A DNA stretch of 64,000 bases from Nocardia sp. NRRL S-836 (GTDB taxonomy: Bacteria; Actinomycetota; Actinomycetes; Mycobacteriales; Pseudonocardiaceae), in contig NZ_LGDY01000047.1 of the NCBI RefSeq assembly GCF_001279525.1, forward strand, positions 1-64,000, in the 5' to 3' direction. The first letter of the stretch is position 1. Each line of letters starts with the position of its first letter. The position numbers and the translations under genes are program-made. Positions 54,101 to 62,490 of this stretch are shown here, piece after piece. The notes beneath the pieces are model-generated. The model did no database searches. It had not been told where the DNA came from and was given only the letters and a program-made list of their open reading frames with translations.

Positions 54101-56529
54101 TGGCGTCGCTGCTCGCGGACGGCCTTGTCGACGCGAACCTCCTCCCCTCGTTGCGGAACACATACCGGAACACTTGGAACATCCTTTTCAAACAGTCCAA
54201 GTGGACAGATGTGCCGCAGTCGTTGACGAGACTAATCGTCGCGACCGGCGATCGTCTCGACGCGCTCGGGGTGGCGGACTTCACCGAGGAGGAGCCGGTG
54301 GTCGTCACCGAGGACGGCGATGACGACTTCCTGCGCCAGGTCGTGGCCGACTTCGAATACCCGGTGTTGCATCTGGACCGGAACGCTGACGAAGTGCGGA
54401 CCGCCTTCCCCGGCGACATAGCCGCGCGTCCTGACGAGCTGCTCATCCGGATCCTGCTCGACGGCACCGAGTTCACGCCGACCGGCGACGCCCGGCTCCT
54501 CGTCGACGTGCTGCCCTGGCTGGCGACTGTGGTGACAGCTCTCCTGGAACACCGGACTCCTCCCGACCAACGTCCCGGGGAAAGCAGGCTGGCGGACATC
54601 GCCACCGTCCTGGCCGCCGTACGAGTCGTCATCGCGGAGGAAGTCACGGTCGAAATGGCCGGAGAGTCCAGGCCCGCACCGGCACGCATGCGCGGTGTGC
54701 TTCCGGTCCCCGACGCACAACACCCCACACTCGTGTTCACCCGTGCCGCACAACCGTTCAGGATCACCTGGGAGTTGGCGGACGCCGCGGCAGAACCTGT
54801 TCTCCGCCTGGTCAACCAGACTCGGGCGACTCCGCTGCTACGCCTCGCGATGGCGCGGCTCCGGCAACCCGGTGTCGAACCCGAGGACGTACTGGACTTC
54901 GACCTGCTGGCCGATGCCTGCGAGGTCGAGCCGGCGAATCTCGCGCACACAGCACACCACCTGGGCAGCAGCCCCCTGGATGCCCTGGAAAGGCTCCTGC
55001 CCGTTGTGCACCAACTCTGGGGCCCAGAAGCCGCTGCCGAACTGCACACCGCGATGTCGGCCTCTGAGGGACATCCGACCGAACTGGTGGCGCGAGAAAT
55101 GCTGCGAGAGGCCGCACCGGTCTCCGCGATCGACGCCGACCTCCTCTTCGAAACCTCGCAGCGCACAAGCCATCTCGACGAGTTACGCAAAGAACTCAGC
55201 ATCTCTCTCGAGGGAATCAACGACGCCGTGCGCACGATCACGCCCCACGAGCCGCTGATCGACTACAGCTCACAGCACGCGGAAAGCTTCCGGCTGGGCG
55301 TTCTTCGCCCGGACAACCGCCGGCAGCTGGTGAATCGGCTTCGCTGGGCTTTGCTCCCCCAACACGCTGCCGCTCAGCCGATCGACAACTGGCTTCAACT
55401 GCGCGACCTGACCGCGTTGAGCGCACCTGACGCATGGCGGCACGTGCGGGACGAGATCACCGAGGCGGAGATCCTGATCTCGGCAGCGGAACAGCTGACC
55501 AGCCTGATTCACACCACGCTTCCGACTGAGGGCCCGGAAATGATTCTCGTGGAGCAGGCCCGGGAGGTCAACCGCGCCTTCGCCGAGCAGATGCTCCAGC
55601 AGGCCGCACCCCTCGTGCACGCATGGCTGCGCAAGAATGGTGGAACAAAACCCGCAGTCGACCTCGATTCGACGTCCACACTCCACGCGGTGAACGCTCT
55701 CTCGGCGGCAGGTGCTCTCGACTTCACCGTCCTGGACAGCGATCAGCTCATCTCGTGGCTGCGCACGGTCGGGGTATGGCCGGCCGGGATGCCATCGAGC
55801 ACCGATCCGGCGGAGCTGGACATCACCGATCAGGACCTGAGCACGGAAGCGACGGAAGAGGAACAACAACGGGAGAAGCGGCACAGGGAGCGACGCATCC
55901 TCGATGTCGACGGCACCCCGCTCGACGTGCAGGACGGGTTGGAGGCCTTGCGCCGGACCTTGACGACTTCGCTCGAGAACAGCCCAGGATTCCTCACAAC
56001 TCCGGCGAAGTTCACCAGGTTGGCACCGGTGACGGCCACAGGACCGCGCTCGGCGAGCACGCAGACCGGCACCCGGACATCCAAACAGCCGTCGCGGACG
56101 TCACCGGAGCAGCTGAACGCCGTCGGGTTCGCCGGCGAATGGCTCGCGTATCAGTGGTTGCTCAACCGCTTTGCGGACCGTGTGACCGAACAGTGCTGGA
56201 AATCGAGGAATCGGGCGGCCTGCTTCGCGGGAGATCCTGGCGACGACAGCCTCGGGTACGACTTCAGCGTCCCGTTCAGCGGCGGTGACCGCATGTTCGA
56301 GGTGAAAGCCACCTCCAGAGACGGCGGCGAGATCCAGCTCGGAGAGACCGAAGTCCGCTGCGCCCAGGAGAACGCCAGGAACAACCGCTGGAGGCTGCTC
56401 GTCATCACCGACGCGCTGAACCGGTCGCGGCAGATCATCCAGCTCCCCAACCCGTTCAGCTCCTCCTCGCGCGGCTTGTTCTCCTTCGTGGGACACGGCG
56501 TTCGCCTGCGATACAGACAGGCGACGTAA
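51184..56529 (+). CDS. giant GHKL (sacsin/NO VEIN-like) ATPase with C-terminal PD-(D/E)XK-like DUF3883 domain
   Basis: 1781 residues. Near the N-terminus is an HSP90-type nucleotide site: N-box ELLQNAHDA (56-64), G1 box ADRGRGF (91-97), and the ATP-lid GIGNKGVGFKS (118-128), as in sacsin and plant NO VEIN. A long middle region (~300-1600) has no recognised domain. The C-terminus (~1650-1780) has the DUF3883/NOV pattern GYDFSV then FEVKAT: D1693, E1706 and K1708 fit a PD-(D/E)XK nuclease-like core. Such proteins occur in prokaryotic defence islands. ATG 51184 is chosen; a GTG at 51160 is possible. It appears to stand alone. Any defence role is inferred from architecture and neighbours. Confidence 0.8.
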   Translation: MRVQNRAVSFESIVRARGEGVVHSYLNSKDPSNPHRSVKNLIEETTHEYGGRFLLELLQNAHDAHDADHGGGQVLMRFDRDEDEHGVLYVADRGRGFDHDSFDAICKLAQSSKTVGEGIGNKGVGFKSVLQICEWPEIYSCDPTDPERDGYSFRFATDAELRGMTPDEESFLRVRQDVSAYTVPVPVATLQQTVRELRRDGFRTVMRFPVRSEVAAAEVEKRFSELERASSPVMLFLRRMSALCLKRRGGKKPDSEVALSRGAQPLVVEGDKTITAEVVTVNERQRFLVVSRDVDPAELRAALRQSVDAELLNPKWLRWETPAHVAVAVSLDEPVENGRLYTYLPMGSESTAPLPGHVHAPFYTDFARRGLVRNHPLNAMLFDAVAVLALDVNSSLLHSSLVVPDADSPALAVDLVSWSGTDVDHLVRAAGLRPVLLPSTSGDTVALADAWLWPNRECEVLTPELADQALGMRTLYAGLDGDRLDRLRQTAAVMGESIDLTSKQLAEAVEAMARFVARQRMAVDRWDLLYDDIAVLFERAADALQLGGRRVLLAENWRLVACLEPPDPVRARIGGRPQVARRSDPTPFFPPVHHPVEGEQEIDPDVELTLPEGLSDRVVLLHPELVWHDEARRSTRARAFLSNNGLVSRFDARSLLDHVRRVLASTEDRDVHAGALRFLHDLQRGSGAKLDLRTAGVRLPTVSGAPSPATQVLFSSGWPGTNGKLLESVTAVDEETSGELSELAGRLLVTPSQLLRDNDDRQGWVEFLGKLGVLNELPVHRAQETRKPHGNELRPEHLALNGSLPSGVAAQWRTRLPRFTARFPGTPYTTRTPLTWLPGQDRVEHLPDTARVAYAKLVLLGLQGWQDDLFTMTWERDRPGDKDPRTISTPLGAFLSRVRWLVVHDPRTQSERFETLQRAWLFKESVPPRFAPVLRRDLRVLAETNRPVLNRLQRLGMPVWDAPVHAGRQLDHLASLLADGLVDANLLPSLRNTYRNTWNILFKQSKWTDVPQSLTRLIVATGDRLDALGVADFTEEEPVVVTEDGDDDFLRQVVADFEYPVLHLDRNADEVRTAFPGDIAARPDELLIRILLDGTEFTPTGDARLLVDVLPWLATVVTALLEHRTPPDQRPGESRLADIATVLAAVRVVIAEEVTVEMAGESRPAPARMRGVLPVPDAQHPTLVFTRAAQPFRITWELADAAAEPVLRLVNQTRATPLLRLAMARLRQPGVEPEDVLDFDLLADACEVEPANLAHTAHHLGSSPLDALERLLPVVHQLWGPEAAAELHTAMSASEGHPTELVAREMLREAAPVSAIDADLLFETSQRTSHLDELRKELSISLEGINDAVRTITPHEPLIDYSSQHAESFRLGVLRPDNRRQLVNRLRWALLPQHAAAQPIDNWLQLRDLTALSAPDAWRHVRDEITEAEILISAAEQLTSLIHTTLPTEGPEMILVEQAREVNRAFAEQMLQQAAPLVHAWLRKNGGTKPAVDLDSTSTLHAVNALSAAGALDFTVLDSDQLISWLRTVGVWPAGMPSSTDPAELDITDQDLSTEATEEEQQREKRHRERRILDVDGTPLDVQDGLEALRRTLTTSLENSPGFLTTPAKFTRLAPVTATGPRSASTQTGTRTSKQPSRTSPEQLNAVGFAGEWLAYQWLLNRFADRVTEQCWKSRNRAACFAGDPGDDSLGYDFSVPFSGGDRMFEVKATSRDGGEIQLGETEVRCAQENARNNRWRLLVITDALNRSRQIIQLPNPFSSSSRGLFSFVGHGVRLRYRQAT

Positions 56530-57297
56530 CTTCCGCCTGATTCTTCCCCAGCTAGAGGCTCGATTGGTCCCAGAAGATCTCCAGGCGGGGCGCGGATCGT
56601 GCTCGCTCCGATCGAGTGGGCAAGTCCACTCGCCAGGACAGGTAGTACTCGTCCCAGGTCGCGTAGTCCTTCTGTCCCGCGGCTCAGATGCTCGTCTAGC
56701 CACCTCCGATGTCACCTATCCATGCAGCAGACCCCTACGACGAGCGCCGCGTACCTTCTGCGGTAGGAGAAGAAGTGCACAAGTCGATGATCGCCGCTGA
56801 ATCCGAGGCATTACTTTCGCACGCGGCAACGAATTCCATGCGAGGTGGACGAAGGGACCCAGTCCAGGATCTGACGGACTGGCGGACCCGCCGGCTCGGA
56901 CAGATTCGTCGGGAACGATGGCAGCTCGCGCTCGGTCACCGCGAACGGCACGACTACCAGTGCCAGCAGCGAGACCGCAGCCACCAGCCGCAACCACCAC
57001 GGGGCTCGCTGGCGGCTTGATCAACTGGGCGGCCGGCACCAGCGTGCTGCTGGCCGGTCTCGACGCGGTCGACCAGGCACCGAAGAATGTGACCGAGCGG
57101 ACGCTGCTGACGTTCCACAGGGAGATCGCGACGGTCATCCCCGCCGTGGAACTTACCGCCGTGATGGTCATTGGCATGCGGCGCAACCACTCCATGCGCT
57201 CACTGAGGCTAACGCGAACTTGCCAGTGCACAGCACCGCGTCATCCAGGAGGCGGGGGGACGTTCGAGCCAAAAGGCGAGGTCTCACAATTGCGCAC
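56530..57297. other. ~0.8-kb stretch without a supported gene
   Basis: A minus-strand piece at ~56860-57000 (RLVAAVSLLALVVVPFAV then ERELPSFPTNL) looks like a signal peptide or membrane segment of a lost gene. No continuous coding frame spans the stretch. The promoter of the STAND-TPR gene should lie near 57200-57290. Confidence 0.4.
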
Positions 57298-60135
57298 ATG
57301 AAGTTAGTCTGGCGGCAGTGGTACGTGTGGACGAACAACCTCCTCGCGGTAATCCTGGCGATCACTATCAACCTGCTCACCGACGACGCGACCACCGCAC
57401 TGATCGCGTTCGTCGCCATCCTGGCGATCCTCCAGTTCGTGATGGCGCGGTTTCAGGGCGAGAAGGAGTACCGTGCACAGCAGTCTGCACGAGACGCCCT
57501 GTTGCGACCGCTGCAGCCGCCCACCCCCGCCCGAACGAAGTCATCGTCGCCGTTGCACCTGCTGACCGCTCCATACAGCCCGACACCACTGTGGGGCCGT
57601 ACTGCGGAGCGGCGTGCGTTGCTCAAGTGGTGCACTGATCGGGACGAGGGCGCAGGTGTCGTCCATGTGGTCTCGGGCCCGACCGGCGTGGGTAAGAGCC
57701 GGCTGGCGCGGGCAGTCGCTGAGGATCTTCCGGACGAGTGGGCGTCGGGCTGGCTGCTGAGTGCGGACGGCCTCGTCGAAAGGATCACTGCATGCCTCGA
57801 GCCAACCCTAGTGATCGTTGACGACGCCGAGCAGATTGCTGAACTGGACACACTTGTGTCGCAGGCGATTCTACACCCGCGAAGCGTGAGGTTGCTGGTG
57901 CTCACCCAGGACGCTGAGCTGTTGGCTCGACAGCATCACGCGATCGCTGCTTATCTGTCGCAGGTGACGTCGTTGAAGCCTGTGGGCGAGTTCAGCGACT
58001 GGCAACGGTGGTTTGGCGAAGCAGCTCGTAGTTATGCGCGCACACTTGAGATCCCGCCTCCGAACCTTCCTGTCGAGACGTCCTTTAACAGCAGCGATTC
58101 GATGCTGACCTTGCACGTACGCGCGCTGGTCGCCGCGTTGAACCGGTCCGGTGCTCACGCGTCCACCATGCGGCAGCTGAGCACCGAACTCGCCGAGATC
58201 GAACAGGAGTCTTGGAGGACTGATCTCGCCGGTCTTCCGATCGGCTGCGACTTGAGCGTGCTCGGCGAGGTGGTCACCACATTATCTTTGCTGCCGGCTC
58301 AGAACACGCACACCGCTGCAGGGCTGCTGCGTCGACTGCCGCAATTCGCGGAGGACAGTTCGCAGGAATCTCGTTTCGCTCTGGCGAGGTGGGCGAGGAG
58401 CCGTTACCTCAGCAGCCCCGACCATCGCCTCGACCTCGCGCCGCACCTTATCGGAGATCGACTCGTCGTCGACGTGCTCACGCGATGCCCGTCGCTCCTC
58501 GATGATGGCGCATCGGCATTTCCTGCGCTGGTCCGTGCTTACACTAACTACCCCGATGCGCTGCCGATGCTCATCAACTGTCTGTTGCAACAGGGGAATG
58601 AGCTCGTGGCGGGCATCCGCACCGTCATCTCAACGTGTTCGGCGGACCGTGAGCTGGACCACGCACTCGGCGACGTCGTGACCCAAATCGACCCGAACGA
58701 GCTCAAAGTTTTGATCGGCTATCGCATTCCTGAACGATTTCCGCAGGTGCGATGCGCAGTCGGGTTGATGCTCGTCAATCGCGATCGAGCGCTGACCACG
58801 GAAGGCGTCGAACAGCAAGCACGAGTCAACCTGGCGAACTCGCTGTACGAGCTAGCGATCGACCTGCTGAAGGTCGACCGCGCCGATGAGTCCCTGGTCG
58901 CCGCGGTGGAGGCTGCCGCTCTTGGCAGAGAGCTTGCGAAAAGCGGACCCGTGCACAGGCAGTCGACCTACGCTATGTACCTCACCCAATGCTGCGACAG
59001 TTCGGTGGCAGCGGGCAATCTCGACAACGCGTTGACATGGGCGCAGGAGTCCACTGATATTCTCCGAACGCTCGCGTCCGATGGCCCCACACATCGCCAA
59101 CAAGACCTCGCACGGGCACTTCAAAAACAGGGCATGTTGCTCGAACACATGGACAAAACGACCGAAGCGCTGTCCAACTTGCGAGAGTCCGAATCCATCT
59201 GGCGGAAACGCGCCGCCGACAGACCGGGAAAATTTGAAGTACAGCACGCCCAGTCACTGGTCGATCTTGCGCACTGCCTGCGGTCGGCGAACCAGTTGCG
59301 GGACGCCCTCCACACATTAGAAAAGGCCGCGAACACACTCAGCGCAGTCGTGCAGGATGGCGCCGACGAGCACCGGTCCTCTCTAGCAGCGGCCTTTCAA
59401 GGTCTCGGCACCGCACATTGGGAACTCGATCAGCACCAAGAAGCAGTGGAGGCCGCTGAGGCCGCAGTCACGATCTGGAGACAGCTCGCTCTCGAAGAAC
59501 CACACAGGTTCCGTCCAGAACTCGCCCGCGCGGTGGGCGATTTTGCGTTGTGCCTATCGTCAGCGGGACAGCACACCGACGCGTTGACGCATGCCCAGCA
59601 GGCGGCTGCAATTTGGCGCGAGCTCCGACGCTCCAACCCAGGTGGTCACAGGGCGGCAGTGGCCCGGGCCACGAGCTATCTTGCCATCATCCTCGCCGAG
59701 TCTCCGGACCGCCGCAACGACGCACTTGTCGCAGGCACGACAGCGATTGCGGAGTGGAAGGCGCTCCGGGCAGAGGAACCCGCCTTGTACGGAGCTGAAC
59801 TCGCCTTCGCGTTGCGCAACCAAGGAACAACTCTGTTGAGCGCGGGAGAACGCGACCAAGCACTTATCACCTGCAACGAAGCGGCAACCCTCTGGCGCAG
59901 CCTGAGCGACGCCCGTCCTGAGCGCCATGCACCCCAGTACGCGGTAGCGTTGGGCACCGTCGCCGCCTGTCTGTCGGCGCTGGGCAGGACAGACGATGCG
60001 ATCGAAGCGCAGCGCAACGCGGTTCGATTGTGGCGGGAGTGCGCCCAGCGCGACCCTGAGTTGTACGAGTCGTCCTACCGAAGCGAGTGGGATCTCCTAA
60101 ACAGGCTTACCGGCGAGGTGACCCCGTTCAACTAG
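57298..60135 (+). CDS. membrane-anchored STAND-type ATPase with TPR repeats
   Basis: 945 residues. Two adjacent hydrophobic segments at ~13-27 and ~32-50 anchor the N-terminus. A P-loop ATPase follows with Walker A GPTGVGKS (127-134) and Walker B LVIVDDAE (171-178) and the WGRTAERRALLKW linker typical of STAND proteins. From ~530 to the end are tandem ~45-residue TPR units, each with the phrase SxxIWRxLxxxxPxxxRxxLA, as in actinobacterial TPR sensors (for example ESESIWRKRAADRPGKFEVQ). This architecture is a sensor-switch of conflict systems; no effector domain is recognisable in the protein itself, so a partner is expected. ATG 57298 lacks a strong ribosome site. Confidence 0.83.
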   Translation: MKLVWRQWYVWTNNLLAVILAITINLLTDDATTALIAFVAILAILQFVMARFQGEKEYRAQQSARDALLRPLQPPTPARTKSSSPLHLLTAPYSPTPLWGRTAERRALLKWCTDRDEGAGVVHVVSGPTGVGKSRLARAVAEDLPDEWASGWLLSADGLVERITACLEPTLVIVDDAEQIAELDTLVSQAILHPRSVRLLVLTQDAELLARQHHAIAAYLSQVTSLKPVGEFSDWQRWFGEAARSYARTLEIPPPNLPVETSFNSSDSMLTLHVRALVAALNRSGAHASTMRQLSTELAEIEQESWRTDLAGLPIGCDLSVLGEVVTTLSLLPAQNTHTAAGLLRRLPQFAEDSSQESRFALARWARSRYLSSPDHRLDLAPHLIGDRLVVDVLTRCPSLLDDGASAFPALVRAYTNYPDALPMLINCLLQQGNELVAGIRTVISTCSADRELDHALGDVVTQIDPNELKVLIGYRIPERFPQVRCAVGLMLVNRDRALTTEGVEQQARVNLANSLYELAIDLLKVDRADESLVAAVEAAALGRELAKSGPVHRQSTYAMYLTQCCDSSVAAGNLDNALTWAQESTDILRTLASDGPTHRQQDLARALQKQGMLLEHMDKTTEALSNLRESESIWRKRAADRPGKFEVQHAQSLVDLAHCLRSANQLRDALHTLEKAANTLSAVVQDGADEHRSSLAAAFQGLGTAHWELDQHQEAVEAAEAAVTIWRQLALEEPHRFRPELARAVGDFALCLSSAGQHTDALTHAQQAAAIWRELRRSNPGGHRAAVARATSYLAIILAESPDRRNDALVAGTTAIAEWKALRAEEPALYGAELAFALRNQGTTLLSAGERDQALITCNEAATLWRSLSDARPERHAPQYAVALGTVAACLSALGRTDDAIEAQRNAVRLWRECAQRDPELYESSYRSEWDLLNRLTGEVTPFN

Positions 60136-60203
60136 CGTCCTCAGTTCTCGATTCGTGTGCAGTGGCGTGCGACGGAGTCGAGGATCTGGCCGGCGGTCTT
60201 GGT

Positions 60204-60540
60204 AATCAGTTCAAAATGAGCTGGCGTGTCGGCTTGCCCGCGGCGCAGGAAGTTCCAAGATCGTGATGTGCGCGAGGAGGTCTTGACCGACAAGCTATGG
60301 GTTCGGCTGGAACCGTTGATTTCGGCGTACTCGAGGCGTTTCCGCCTTCCGGGTCGTAGGCGTGCCGCTGATCGGGCCGCGTTGGAGGACATCCTCCATG
60401 CGGCTCGCACTGGCATCGGCTGGGACCGTTTACCCACCGCCCTGTCCAATGCCTTAGGTGCTACCCACTGACGGCCGTTGACCGAATGGCATGAGGCCAT
60501 GAAGGCCAAATCGTCGGAGCAGGTCGGTTTCGGCGAGGGC
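60204..60540 (+). pseudogene. IS5-family remnant (relative of the element at 3713)
   Basis: It starts with the same terminal sequence (aatcagttcaaaatgag) as the element at 3713-4573. The transposase N-terminus reads REEVLTDKLWVRLEPLISAY, RRFRLPGRRRAADRAALEDI, LHAARTGIGWDRLPTALSNA, a stop at 60469, then LTEWHEAMKA. The rest of the element, including the catalytic half and right end, is absent. Just left of it a minus-strand tail (QILDSVARHCTRIEN) may be another transposase end. Confidence 0.75.
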
Positions 60541-60639
60541 GAGCGGCACCGATGAGCGCCCCGTGGGAGTCCTCCCTCCGCCTCGCCCACGGCCTGCACC
60601 GACGACTGCCCGAACGCGCCTCGCGACCTCATCGTCGAG

Positions 60640-60858
60640 GTGCGCACACCACCGATACCCCTACCTCCGCCCGACCGGCTCTGGACCCTGGACCGAGCCG
60701 CGCGCGCCGCGCGCGTCGCTCTCGGGTCGGTGGTTTTCCGCGACACCGACCAGCAGCTCACCATCGCCGGCCGGTGGACAGTGAACGGCGGGAGACTGCT
60801 CGGGCCGCTGATACTCGCTCTCGCCGCGCTGGCCATCCGCGATCGAGGCAAGCGGTAA
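60640..60858 (+). CDS. small hypothetical protein with C-terminal membrane segment
   Basis: 72 residues in this frame: PPIPLPPPDRLWTLDRAARA, VVFRDTDQQLTIAGRWTVNG, then LLGPLILALAALAIRDRGKR, a single hydrophobic segment near the end. The in-frame sequence extends sensibly upstream as DLIVEV, and the better start (ATG 60552, SAPWESSLRLAHGL) is in another frame one base off, so the gene is probably frameshifted near 60625. No family recognised. Confidence 0.35.
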   Translation: MRTPPIPLPPPDRLWTLDRAARAARVALGSVVFRDTDQQLTIAGRWTVNGGRLLGPLILALAALAIRDRGKR

Positions 60859-60879
60859 CGCATGGTCAGCTCGATGGCC

Positions 60880-61185
60880 TCACGGTGTACAGACCTCCGG
60901 TCGTAGCCGTGGGCCTGCACACCGAATCACTGAGCAGCGACCGCGTCCTGGCAACGGGCGCACATCTTCTCACCGCGAACGGCATCACCGACGAACGCGT
61001 GCTCACCGACAACGACGCGTGCTACCGATCCCGGCTCTGGCAAATGGGCCTACGCCCGCCTCTGCAACACCGAGACCGAACACCGAGACGCGTTCCCGCG
61101 ATCGCTGCACACCTACAATCCACCGCGCCACACCGCACTCAAGGCCAGCCCCCGCCAGCCTCGTTCCGAACCGCTCAGGGCAATA
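60880..61185 (+). pseudogene. IS481-family transposase fragment
   Basis: Plus-strand pieces GAHLLTANGITDERVLTDND, ACYRSRLW (second catalytic Asp region) and in a shifted frame ARLCNTETEHRDAFPRSLHT, YNPPRHTALKASPRQP match the C-terminal third of IS481 transposases (VLTDNGACYRS...; LHxYNxHRxHTALKGQPP). The first Asp and the Glu motifs and both ends are missing. Confidence 0.65.
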
Positions 61186-61404
61186 CAACTGGTCCTCGCA
61201 GCGAGCACCAGTTCGTGAGTCGTAACGTTTAGGCCAACCGTACGATCAAGCATGTGCCCGTCGCACCGCTTTGCTACGTTGGTCTGCTCACCCCAGCGTG
61301 GTGAGAGGCAGGTGCATCGACTTGCCCCGTCGGACGCAGTCACCACCTCCTCGAGACACGTCAACGTGGTGCCGACGTCCGCGAAAACCGTTTCGGAGCG
61401 CACC

Positions 61405-62490
61405 ATGACAAGCAGCGACAGACCGAGAGGTCATTTTTCACCGGTACGCCCGTTGCTGGCCGGAGATGTACTCGGCGACGACGTTGTGACGGGTTTCGCC
61501 TGGCAGTCCTGTGACAACGGCGCCCCGTCGACACACTTGGACGACAAGTTGTTGCTGGTAGGCGACGAGACCCTTGACGCACCACCGGAACGACCCGTAC
61601 CACAGACCTCCGAAGGAGCAGTGGCACGCGCTGCCATGCCACCAGCTGACCTGGACGACGCACGCATACGTAACGCTGTTTCTGTGGACCCGACGGTGCC
61701 GCACCGAGTGGATGCCTTGCTAGATCTCCCTGGGGCACCGTGGCAACCGGTTGCCCGGCCGCTGTTCGGCTCCGTGCACGCCACTGGCCATCGGGTCTGG
61801 CTGTCGGGCGGTGTGGTGCGCGATGTCGTCAGTGGCGTGGGCGTGCGGCAGGTCAATGACCTGGACCTGTCCGGAACAGTTCCAGCTGGGAGGTTCAGCG
61901 ACATCCTGTACCAGTCCTTGCGTGCATCGCGCATGGCGGAGTTCCCGACCAGCGTGACGCCGGGATCGTTGGTGTGTGCGGTTATGCCGCCAGGATCGAG
62001 GACGCGGCTGATCGAGTACAGAGGTCTGTCCACCGCGGGTTTTCGCTTCCCCGCTGTGGGCAGTAGTCTCGACGAAGACGTTCGGGCACGTGACTTCACT
62101 TTCAACGCCCTGTTCTACGACATCTACAATCACGAGATCTTCGATCCAAGTGGTAGGGGCATCGACGATCTCCTGGCCGTTGAACGGAAGTTCGTGGCCC
62201 TCAAGGAGACTGGTGACTCCTTCGCACGCGCAGAAGTGGTCGTGCGCGCTCTCAAATTCGCCATGCGCTGGATGCAGGACAGGCCTTCGAACGTCGACGG
62301 CATCAACTCGTGGCTCTCGCATGGCGATCCTGCGCTGTGCAGAACCCTCACCAGCAAGCAGTGGCGCACGCTCGCCGAGCGCTATCGCAAGTCCGTGATG
62401 GGTTCAAAGGAGGATCAGCGGGCCTTCGCCGACCGACTCGCGGCGCCCGGCAGGGAGCTCCTCGAAAAACTGATCGGGGGCGCCAGGTGA
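61405..62490 (+). CDS. CCA-adding/poly(A)-polymerase-like nucleotidyltransferase
   Basis: 361 residues. After ~115 low-complexity residues comes a class II tRNA-nucleotidyltransferase-type head: G-motif LSGGVVRD (133-140), catalytic NDLDL (Asp152 and Asp154), a likely third carboxylate in RLIEYR (Glu204), motif B DVRARDFTFNALFYD (225-239) with FDPSGRGIDDLL, and motif C-like FARAEVVVRALKFAMRW (273-289). It is shorter than housekeeping CCA enzymes (~450-480) and lacks their HD and tail regions. Predicted to add nucleotides to an RNA 3' end, perhaps tRNA. ATG 61405 follows GGAGCGCACC; the longer frame to 61252 is less likely. Its stop overlaps the EACC1 gene start (GTGA). Confidence 0.8.
   Translation: MTSSDRPRGHFSPVRPLLAGDVLGDDVVTGFAWQSCDNGAPSTHLDDKLLLVGDETLDAPPERPVPQTSEGAVARAAMPPADLDDARIRNAVSVDPTVPHRVDALLDLPGAPWQPVARPLFGSVHATGHRVWLSGGVVRDVVSGVGVRQVNDLDLSGTVPAGRFSDILYQSLRASRMAEFPTSVTPGSLVCAVMPPGSRTRLIEYRGLSTAGFRFPAVGSSLDEDVRARDFTFNALFYDIYNHEIFDPSGRGIDDLLAVERKFVALKETGDSFARAEVVVRALKFAMRWMQDRPSNVDGINSWLSHGDPALCRTLTSKQWRTLAERYRKSVMGSKEDQRAFADRLAAPGRELLEKLIGGAR

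Noticed and set aside
61252..61404. 51-residue N-terminal extension of the nucleotidyltransferase
   Set aside because: The frame is open to 61252 but the upstream part lacks a ribosome site, while the ATG at 61405 has GGAG at six bases.
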